Shown here: positions 32,871 through 41,222 of the stretch, in pieces
Layout: each line of letters begins with the position of its first letter
Position numbering within the stretch: the first letter of the stretch is position 1
NCBI GenBank assembly: GCA_021234155.1
Contig: JAJEKV010000290.1
Location: forward strand, 62,001 to 126,000
DNA length: 64,000 nt
Source: Isoetes taiwanensis
Taxonomy: Eukaryota; Streptophyta; Lycopodiopsida; Isoetales; Isoetaceae
Direction: 5' to 3'
The notes under the pieces: model-generated
Database searches by the model: none
What the model saw: only the letters and a program-made list of their open reading frames with translations
What the model was told of the DNA's origin: nothing
Translations under genes and position numbers: made by a program

Positions 32871-34004
32871 ATTTCCATTTTTGATCAAACATAAGATTAA
32901 AGGTACATCTTATGCATATGAACTGACTAACTATTGGCATGAAATGTTTTTGGGAAATTTGCGGAGATTGTAGAATCTCATGTCGATAACTTTGTTGTTG
33001 AAGTACTTTTCTATGCACTAAGGCATGGACTTGCAAACCTAGAATGTAATCGAATGTGAACCAGATTAAAACACAAACATTAATATATTGTTTATATAGT
33101 TCCAAGATCTGTTATACTTAGTGTAAGTTGTAAAAAACACTGTAAGCTGAAGGTCTCAAGATTCAAGATTCAAGACTCAAGATTCATCCAGAAGGTCCTG
33201 CAGTGTGAGATCAGCAATGGTCCTGTTCCCGAAAATTGTGAGAAGAGTGTCGGGGCCGGTTGTTTTGGAAGTTGGTGAAGTCTAACGAAGCAAGACATGT
33301 GCTTCTCATACATTTGCCATTTATGATAGATATTGGTAAAGTATGGTTTGAGGCTATTGAATCTCCAAACCTCAGCCCTTTTCAGCACTTTGTTGATTGC
33401 TTTTGCATGCACAACTTCTGTTTAAGTTGAATGAGAATACTCTCTAGTTCTGCTTTAGATAATTGGGATTCCTCATCCCCCTTGTCCGCTGCTACTCCCA
33501 TAGCTCGATCCATGCTTCCAACATTGTTAAGTCTCCTTTGTGCATCTGTGTAGAACATCATAAGCAATTGTTAGATTAGGAACAAAAGCATGTTTAAGAA
33601 TAGGAGTACCTCTGAACTCGTATTTGCCTCTCGTTTGATTTTGTTCAATTAGTTTCCCTGTAAGGCATTGATCTCCTCAAGAATCGGGTGCGCCGGGTGA
33701 GTTTGCATTTGAATTGGGGATATGGATTGTGATCTAGTCGTTCGATCTCCTCCCGCCGGAATCTACCGGTCACCACGGGTAAAAAGGAATTTTTATCCTG
33801 TCTATTCCCTTCTCCCCATTTTTTACGATATGGCTCGTACCATGCCAATGATTTGTTCCTTAACCAATGATTTGTGCCAATGATTTGTTCAACATCATTT
33901 TCTCAAAATCTATCCCTTTGTCCTCTTTTTTTGACCCAATTGGCCAATGGTTGATCTTTGGCATATATCCCACAAGCCTAGCTCAAATGAAAGGGCTATA
34001 CTCA
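32871..34004. other. Gene-free interior of the large element
   Basis: No recognisable protein. Two minus-strand frames near 33567-33170 (61 and 80 codons, with ESQLSKAELESILIQLKQKL) look weakly coding but match nothing I know. Confidence 0.4.
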
Positions 34005-34325
34005 ATGTGGAATATTCCTTTCAATGTAATAAGGAATATTCCTTGTAACTATGGGTGCACTTAAACAAACTAAAGAATATTCCTTTGAAGGTAATAAGGA
34101 ATATTCTTGATAACTAAACACTAAGGAATATTCCTTTCAATGCAAAAGGAATATTCATTTCAAGGTAATAGGAATATTCCTTGTAACTATGGGTGCACTT
34201 AAACAAACTAAAGAATATTCCTTTGAAGGTAATAAGGAATATTCGATAACTAGGCTAAGGAATATTCCTTTCAATGCAATAAGGAATATTCCTTTCAAAA
34301 TAATAAGGAATATTCCTTGTTATCT
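34005..34325. repeat. Minisatellite of palindromic GGAATATTCC units
   Basis: About twelve copies of AAGGAATATTCCTT-like palindromes spaced 18-50 bp apart, with a larger ~134-bp period (ACTATGGGTGCACTTAAACA occurs twice). Each GGAATATTCC fits the heat-shock-element core nGAAnnTTCn. No coding. Confidence 0.85.
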
Positions 34326-35854
34326 CTATATTATTGTTGACTCACGCTTTACCAAACACAATATGCATAGGTACACAATATGCCTTAACATAATCCATTC
34401 ATTTGGCATTTGTTGATTTGGCAATTGTTGATTTGGTAACATGTGGAACATTGAATGCATGTGGGATATTTGAGCCCATTACTAAAAAAAAAGGTGGACT
34501 AGGATTAAATCTTGGACAGTTATGACACGCTGGCCTGTAACTGAAGATTACAAGCCAGTGAGCCATAACAATGAAGCAGTAAAACCCTATTTATATATGC
34601 GCACGATTTTTGTGATATATGCATGTGGGATATTGCTAACTTTGTGTTCGGGTTGTGCTAACTGCATACCAAGCAATTGGTCTCATAATATGGTTCAACC
34701 TATACATTTTACATTTGCAAAAATATTGAGGTGGGTGGATCGGCTTCCGAGGTGTGAAATCGTATGCATGGATACATCCCTTTCCTCTTCTGCCTAATTC
34801 CCAAAACAAAATCGTATGCATGCAAACATCCCTTTTATTCCCAAAATTCGCCTGCTGACTTCATTCCGTCCCCATCGTCTATTCCGCCATCTCCTTCCTC
34901 CTTCCCCATTCCGTCCATCTCCTTCACTTCCGCCATGGCCAAGTTCAAGACCACACTCTGCGGGGAACACTATCCCGGCCATTGTGCCTGCTCCTCCCCC
35001 CTTGAAAGACGGTCCTCCTCTTCCTCCGGAGGATCCAGGTGTCTTCCTCAGGAGAATCCGTGTCTTCCTCCGGAGGCCACCCGATTCTGATCGGATGAAG
35101 TTCACTCCACGGAGGTGGAGAAGCTCATCATGGATCATCGGTGTCCTTCGTTGCGGTGTGATCGAGTGGGTGCATGAGGCTTACCTCGGCGAGGGCGACT
35201 CCTCGAAATGAAGATATATGCCATGGAGGGCGACCTTCATATAGAGTGAAGATGGCACGAAGATCAAGTCTTGTTTTTTGTAATCCACGGTTTCAATTTT
35301 TTGGTAATAGTCCTTGTGACTATTCTTTGTAAAAGCTTTTAATTAAATCTGAAGCAATAGTCCTTGTGACTCCATTTTTGTAAAGCTTTTTCATTAATGA
35401 TGAACTCCTCTTCTCTACAAATTGTTGTGACTATTTTTTTGCTTTAAGCTGTTCTCTGAGTTTTCCTTTGTTCTTTTAGTTAAGCGAACTATTTCTATCC
35501 TTTCTCGTATAGATATAAGAAACATGTTTGGTACTTAGTTTGCAACTCAAGTTTTTGGTGCAACTCAAGTTAATGGCCGGTTTTTGTCATTAATTATAAA
35601 ATGCAAAGTACAATTCTTGAAATAGTATACCAAAACAAACATTAAAGCCAACAAAGGAATTTCAAGGTGCGAGAATTTATGATCGCACACTAACAAAATA
35701 TGGTAACCGGTGACCAATAGGAAAATATGTTGAGTATTTTTCTTTAAATGCATCTTGAAGCATCTGAAGCATCGCCAAAAATTTTTCGGATGTTGGTCGA
35801 AACCTCTTGAACAATACCATACCATCGTATGGAAATGAACACTAAAGCTGTTAG
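34326..35854. other. Mostly non-coding; GC-rich island at 34850-35215
   Basis: A local GC- and CpG-rich block contains open frames on both strands (108, 114 and 131 codons), rich in Pro, Ser and Arg. One + frame begins at an ATG near 34935 (MAKFKTTLCGEHYPGHC). The overlap of frames on both strands and lack of any known domain argue against a confident gene call. It could be a captured host exon or CpG-rich promoter fragment. Confidence 0.35.
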
Positions 35855-36700
35855 GGTGTGTATACCACACCAAACCATGCACCATACCATGCCCCACACT
35901 ATCATATTCACGGAAGCGAGCACATCCCACCACACACCACACCATTCACCACACCCCCCACCACACTTGGGTAAAAGCATGAAAGGGTGTAATGCACGAC
36001 ATTATCTTGAATTGATGTACAAATATGGATACTTCTCATGTACATTTTGGTTATTTTTTATTTGTATAAACATACACTTTTCGATTTTATGTACTTTGCA
36101 TATACATTTAAGCTAAATTTCGGATATGTTTTGGCTATGCATGTACTTTTTGGGTACTTTGGGTGATTTGTGTAATATAGCCACATGTACCAAAAGGGAT
36201 ACATTTATAGACACCCTTTCATGCTTTTACCCCACTACACCATTCACCACACACCATACACCATAGACCATACACCAACTATCATATTCACCAGAACGAG
36301 CACATCCCACCACACACCACACCATTCACCACACACCCTACCACACACCACACCACACACCACACACCCCACCACACACCACACCATTCACCACACACCA
36401 TAGACCATACACCAACTATCATATTCACGGAGCAGGCACATCCCACCACACACCACACCATTCACCACACTCCCCACCACATACCACACCATTCACCACA
36501 CACCATACACCATACACCAAATGGTGGAGTGTGGAGCGGTGGTGGAGTGTGGTGGTGGGGGGTGGTGGTGTGGTGTGTGGTGGTGGGTGGTGGTGGTGGT
36601 GTGTGTAGTGGTGTGTGGTGGTATGATGTGGTGTGGTGGAGTGTGGTGGGGTGTGGTGGTGTGGATTGTGGTGTGGTGTTGTGGGGTGTGGTGTGGTACA
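35855..36700. repeat. Strand-switching CACCA / GGTGT satellite
   Basis: From ~35865 to 36520 the + strand is built of CACACCATTCACCACACACC-like units and nearly lacks G; an ~85-90-bp higher-order unit recurs containing ACTATCATATTCACSGA and GCACATCCCACCACAC. From ~36522 to 36698 the pattern flips to GGTGTGGTGGTGTG on the same strand. The two halves are inverse complements and could form a very large imperfect hairpin. A MITE (35969-36233) is inserted in the left half. The long frames across it (for example Thr/Pro/His-rich ones) are artefacts of the repeat. Confidence 0.9.
35969..36233. mobile_element. MITE nested in the satellite
   Basis: 265 bp with termini GGGTAAAAGCATGAAAGGGT and its complement. 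The flanks read CACTT on the left and CACTA on the right, an imperfect or one-base-offset 4-bp duplication (CACT). Non-coding, AT-rich. The termini differ from those of the 13.4-kb host element by one base (A for G at position 6), so it is a near relative that inserted into it. Confidence 0.85.
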
Positions 36701-36945
36701 AGGTCACAAAATATATCAGTCGAAACAATCAAGTAACTGTTTTGATTGACCAAAAAGGGTACAAGGCTTCTTTAAATCAGAAATCTTTTTTCTTCAAAAA
36801 AAAAAACTTACATAGTCATAAAGTATACTATCAGTAGTATACTATTCAGCATAGTGTCATTTACACATTCCTTATGATAGGAAATGTGAACACAAATGTG
36901 AACAAAAGATATATATAAGCCTGTTACATAGTTCATCTTGCAAAA

Positions 36946-37676
36946 TCAGATACTCAGACTCATGATCAGCTCAGAAATCAGAGGACTGCTGGCTGATACG
37001 TCCTTTCGGATTGGCATCACAATGCATGACCAAAGCATCTATTAGAAATTGTCGTCGTGTGTGGTAGTATTCATGAGAGAACCATTTAGATGTAATCTGT
37101 GACATCCATAAATAAGGTTAGAAATATTTAAAGGAACATGAGATGCAGTACATACAAGGGAAGGCATACAACTTACTTCCATATCTCTACCATACCAAGA
37201 GCTTCAACATATTTGTGCATAAATCCCATCACATACAACCCACATGATGTTAAATCGGGCTGATGTGGCACCTCTACTTGCTGAATCCGATTAACATTAT
37301 TTCTCTTCATGAAATCGACGCCTCTAGATACTTGACCGATCGATGTGGTTAACATTTGTGTGTGCAGCCTACATATCACGAAATTTAGCAGACCGAATTA
37401 GCGAAGAAAAGCAAAGCAACAACTTAAAGTTATAAAGTATTACATACCCTTTGATTGCTTTTCGTTAAATTAGCATAACTTTGTAAGAGGATTCAAGGCG
37501 TGAATTCTGGTGCGGGTAGGATCTTGGAATCGATGATGATGCGGCGTAAAACAGCCCGGCACAAAATGGTCATTCTCAAGGATAGGTGCAAGGATATGAT
37601 GGCATTTAGCTACCACAATCCCCTTCATCCCTGATTTCACTATTTCAATGACATTCGGTGATCCTTGGTGATTCAC
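36946..37676 (-). CDS. Ulp1-type (C48) cysteine protease domain, C-terminal exons
   Basis: Minus strand, at least three exons. One (about 37700-37470) contains VVAKCHHILAPILENDHFVP, where the His of NDHF fits the catalytic His. The next (about 37379-37177) contains RIQQVEVPHQPDLTSCGLYV, with the catalytic Cys in SCGLYV and a Gln six residues before it, as in Ulp1/SENP proteases. A GTAAGT donor follows, and the last exon (37096-36946, after an AG acceptor) can read SKWFSHEYYHTRRQFL to a stop, although the phase at this junction is off by one as read. These enzymes remove SUMO from proteins in the nucleus. Plant transposons (some Mutator-like and other elements) are known to carry captured Ulp1 genes. 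The catalytic Asp is not clear. Confidence 0.72.
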
Positions 37677-38026
37677 CCTTTCTTTTTGCTGCTGGTAGCT
37701 TCTCTAAACCTTATATAGTTGTAAGCGGGATAAAAAAGATTTTGCTCTTCCACTCGAAGGCAATGTCTCATACAAGCACTGGATTAGATTAAGATTAACA
37801 TTAGAGACAAGGAATAGCAACAAATATTTTCGGTTACAACCGGGGTTATTACCTACCATAAAGATCCACTAGCGGCTACTCATTTTAGAGTTAGTTGCAC
37901 ATAAAATTGCTATGTCGGATGCAACCACTTTCATTTTGCTTGTGAGGGACGGTTCTTGAATGGCATGAATGGCGTGAATTCCATAAGTTTATCCTTGTCA
38001 TCATTTCTGTTGTCAGATCCAAGATG

Positions 38027-38285
38027 TTAGTGTCATATTAACAATTGATCCATGACAATAAAGCATAAATTGATACCTTCAATCTCTGTTTCCGATGGTT
38101 TAGACACGCAAAACGAGTAGAATATAATAAACTCTTTGAAGTATAAGTAAGTCAATGTTAGTGTCATATTAACAATTGATCCATGACAATAAAGCATAAA
38201 TTGATACCTTCAATCTGTTTCCAGTGGTTTAGACCTGCAAAACGAGTAAAATATAATAAGCTACTGAAGTATAAGTAAGTCAATG
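38027..38285. repeat. ~131-bp tandem duplication in an intron-like region
   Basis: GTTAGTGTCATATTAACAAT through AGTAAGTCAAT occurs twice in succession (about 38027-38157 and 38158-38285) with a few differences. It lies between putative exons of the Ulp1 gene. Confidence 0.9.
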
Positions 38286-38289
38286 TAAG

Positions 38290-39115
38290 CTAGCAATTAC
38301 CGTTTTGCAGCGGATGTCCCTGCTCTGGTTTGCACTCTCTTTTTTCCAGCTGTTTTGGCATCAGCTTTGACCATAAATTTAGTCGTTGCCTTGGCTGCAA
38401 TCTCCAAGGCTTCTTCAACATCATCTAGCTCCTTTGAATCGTCGCAAGTCTCTGAAGACAAGAAAGTGCTTCATTCTAATGTTTTGAAAGCAAGACAAAA
38501 AAAGAAACACGTACCTGCCAAAGAACAAGCCTTTTCCTCAACTTGAAAAACAGCAGCTTCAGGACTGTTTTCAATGTCGTCACCAACATCTTCAGTAATT
38601 TTATCTGTAAACACGTCAACGTAAGTTTCAAAATACAAAAAAAATAGAAACCACGAAAAGGAGAGAGAATTACTTTACGGGCTTTCGCTAGTTGCTCAAT
38701 AATAGCGGCTTCGGCTTCAGCAGGTGGGATCTCTTTTTGGAAAACAACCTCTCTTTGCAAAATATTGAACATAAGTGGACTCTAACTACAACAGATGCAA
38801 TCTTAATGTAATCAGAATGTAATCACCCTACCTTCCACATACCCCTCTGTCTCCAAATCCTGCACTGATTGCTTATGAGTTGGTGCAATTCTCAAAGGTG
38901 ATGTAGATGTGGATGGACTTCCAACATCGATAGCAGCAGCATCTTTTGTGCCAGGTTCAGCAATTGGGATGTCTGAGAATGGTAAATGCAACCCCTTCTC
39001 AATAACATTCTTCTTTTCACCTACAACATGAAATTTTGCTATATTCAGAACTTAAGCATAGTGCACGAAACATGAATTGTTTAGTTTACCTGCACTACCC
39101 ATGTCTGCATTGACA
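38290..39115 (-). CDS. Middle exons of the Ulp1-domain gene
   Basis: Several short minus-strand frames join at canonical splice sites. A piece ending at ~38832 (..KQSVQDLETEGYVE) has a GTAGGG donor. KEIPPAEAEAAIIEQLAKAR ends near 38675 at GTAATT. A piece at ~38608-38518 (EDVGDDIENSPEAAVFQVEE) lies between TTTACAG and GTACGT. A piece at ~38460-38304 (ELDDVEEALEIAAKATTKFM, then a basic AGKKRVQTRAG) lies between CTTCAG and GTAATT. Acidic, low-complexity linker with a basic patch, as often seen between a transposon-borne N-terminal region and a Ulp1 domain. No domain recognised. That they belong to one gene is inferred from splice sites and direction. Confidence 0.5.
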
Positions 39116-39755
39116 CAATTGGGTGTCAATAAGATATGTAAACACTTGATTCAGAATCAAGGGGAGATGTAGAGTAGATAGAAGCAAAATCTGAAGAAAA
39201 AACAATCAGATGCAAATCAAAACAGAACAAATGTTAATTACATGCAAGTAGGTTTTTACTACAGGCAAACTTTCTGCTGATAATGTAACGACAAAATAGA
39301 AGTACATTAGTGTACATAGCTATCACAATGTAAAGGAAAACCAAATACTAAATTCAAATGTATTTCAGAACAAAATATTTTATCAATACACCCTATCAAA
39401 TACATCATTCAGCATTGAATGTAAAGGAAAGTCAAATACCAAATTCATATGCATTTCTGATCACATGTAAATGCAAAGTACAGTCAATGCAATACACCCT
39501 ATTAATACACCCTGTAAAGGAATTCCAGAAAAGCACTTCGTGGCACATGTAAATGTAAAAGTACAGAAGCAAATACATTTCCTCTTTACTGGTAAAAAAC
39601 AAAACCACGCCAAATCAAATGTTAATCTGAGTTATGTACATGATGGAAACTAACTACATCTAAGTACCTCAAACTAATTATGTAATCAAAATAGAAATAG
39701 ATGTACCTTGGAAGGGATTCCTAAGCAAAGGTCGCGGGTCCCGGACCATGAACAA
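39116..39755. other. Intron-like AT-rich region with degenerate repeats
   Basis: A phrase AATGTAAAGGAAARYCAAAT plus AAATTCAWATGYATTTC recurs around 39332 and 39418, and ATACACCCTATYAA occurs twice (39387, 39491). No coding potential. It separates the N-terminal frame from the middle exons of the minus-strand gene. Confidence 0.5.
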
Positions 39756-40857
39756 TCATGTACACATGTATTCGTCGTTGAAACCACGAATATAAGACAA
39801 AATAGACAATATGTATGACCAAAGTGGAGATATTACCATGGTCGAGTCAAGGCAATCATTGCAGCTGCTGCAAGTATTGCTTATATGTGAGAATGAAGCG
39901 CTCCGTCTTGCTGCGAGTATGGGAGCGGGCTGCAGGCCTATCGGGTCTGATCTTTCCAAATGCTTAGTCATCTCCTTTATTCTATTCTCACAGTTGGAAT
40001 TAACTTCCAAATCCTTGCTGATTTTTTCAATGGCAGCTTCTAATTCTTGCAAATCAGCCTTTAAACAATCAATGGGAATCATTAGAGCATCTAAGTCAGC
40101 AATATAACTTGATTTCTCCTCCTCTAAATGGGATGCCAAAGCCATTTGCACATCAGTTGGCTTCCCGCTTGCTTTTAAACCTGCCATAATGCTGAACTGC
40201 TCACATATTTTTGCATCTTTACTCTGCACAAGTCTTGTCAAAAAGCTCTTATCACTCTCATGCTTCAACAGTTCAATTTCCATTGTTTTCCTTTTCTCTT
40301 TTAAAGTCTGTATTTCATCAAGCATGGAGGCAGAATCTAATGCTCTTGTTTCCCTCCACCTTTTCATCATTTCCAACTGCTGCCCCAATTCTACCTGAGG
40401 CATACATTTAATAGCTTTAACATTGGAAGACTTTACTGTAGCTAATTCTGTCAGGTCAGATTCTTTTTGAGAGCCTTTTGAAAGAAGACTTGCACTTGCT
40501 TTCACCTCATCCCAATCAATGCTTATTCCTTTGTAATGAAGTGCATATGCTCGGGCAAAATACAATAGAATATGATGATTTGCAATGTCCCTCCTACAAA
40601 AAACGTGCTCATACACAGAAAAAAAATCTGCCATCCAACCAGGCTTAATCCTGCACTCTTGATAACCCCTAATAGCAGGGGCTTCAGAACCCCAAACATC
40701 TTGCACTATTTGCACTAGCCCTGGAAACATGCTATCAAAATTGTTGCTCCTAGCCGCTTTGATGCTTACCTTGTCAAACTTGGGTGGCAAGACCTCCGAT
40801 CTGAAGAAGACCCACTCTTGAGTTTTCGGGCGGGAGTTCTAGTGGGAGAACTTGGCA
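39756..40857 (-). CDS. N-terminal coiled-coil part of the transposon gene
   Basis: An open frame of about 344 codons (to 39756) beginning in-frame from about 40790, where the apparent first codon is TTG. ATGs upstream in other frames include one at ~40857 that reads a basic Ser/Pro-rich start (MPSSPTRTPARKLKSGSSSD) and would need a frame change. The first ~120 residues (GLVQIVQDVWGSEAPAIRGY, GWMADFFSVYEHVFCRRDIA, YFARAYALHYKGISIDWDEV) are well structured. Residues ~150-270 are heptad-rich coiled coil (LDEIQTLKEKRKTMEIELLK, LQELEAAIEKISKDLE). I do not recognise a family. It is the best-preserved frame in the large element and probably joins the Ulp1 exons downstream. The last ~40 codons may run into an intron. 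Confidence 0.6.
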
Positions 40858-40996
40858 TGGGCTTTACAGGTTTGTTGCGAGGAGATTTCCTTGGAGATGT
40901 CTTTGTTCCAAAGCTGTTTCGTCATGATCTCTTCCCCAGTGCTTCTCTCACGAAAAATGCAAGCTTTTGTCTATGGAGGTCCTGATCTTGGCTATG

Positions 40997-41070
40997 GAGG
41001 TTCGAATATGGATGTCAAGCTTTCGGCTATGGAGGTTCGAATATGGATGTCAAGCTTTCGGCTGAACAGA
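40997..41070. repeat. 35-38-bp tandem duplication
   Basis: CTATGGAGGTTCGAATATGG followed by ATGTCAAGCTTTCGG occurs twice, back to back, with a third partial copy just before. It lies in the 5' leader region of the minus-strand gene. Confidence 0.9.
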
Positions 41071-41197
41071 GCGCGGGAGGAGAGTTCAAAATTATTTGCC
41101 CTATTAATGATTCATTCCAAGAATAATAATTTCTGGGGGGGAGGGATTTCCTTACATTTTGAATTTGTAAATGTAAAATACGGGCACTTTTTTTGCC

Positions 41198-41218
41198 CAC
41201 CCTTTCATGCTTCTACCC
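41198..41218 (-). repeat. Right terminal inverted repeat
   Basis: Exact complement of 27845-27865, followed by CCTT. About 45 bp inside, sequence related to the left subterminal region (ACATTTTGAATTT) is present in inverted form. Confidence 0.88.
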
Positions 41219-41222
41219 CCTT

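Larger units (their letters stand above)
27845..41218. mobile_element. 13.4-kb TIR DNA transposon with transposase and Ulp1-protease genes
   Basis: Bounded by a perfect 21-bp inverted repeat starting GGGTAGAAGCATGAAAGGGT (27845-27865 and 41198-41218) and flanked by a 4-bp direct repeat CCTT (27841-27844 and 41219-41222). Inside, a broken transposase gene runs left to right (about 28300-32870). A multi-exon gene with a Ulp1 cysteine-protease domain runs right to left (about 40857-36946). Secondary insertions are a LINE (30629-32245), a related MITE (35969-36233) and CA/TG satellite. The interior next to the TIRs resembles the MITE interiors. The TSD length and termini do not match the plant superfamilies I know well (hAT 8 bp, Mutator 9, PIF/Harbinger 3, CACTA 3, Tc1/mariner TA). 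Chance pairing of two separate MITE remnants is the main alternative. Confidence 0.72.

Noticed and set aside
34005-34325. A CRISPR-like repeat array
   Set aside because: Units are palindromic, irregularly spaced and degenerate, spacers are not unique, and the context is eukaryotic.
34794-35211. GC-rich frames of 108-131 codons as a gene
   Set aside because: Frames overlap on both strands, are low-complexity and have no recognisable domain or splice pattern. Kept only as a GC-rich island.
36229-36240. CACTA next to the MITE end as evidence for a CACTA transposon
   Set aside because: The CACTA letters belong to the flanking CACCA satellite. The element termini are GGGTAAAAGC and no 3-bp duplication fits.
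36462-36753. Long Thr/Pro/His- and Val/Trp/Gly-rich frames on both strands
   Set aside because: They are translations of the CACCA/GGTGT satellite; absence of stops follows from composition.
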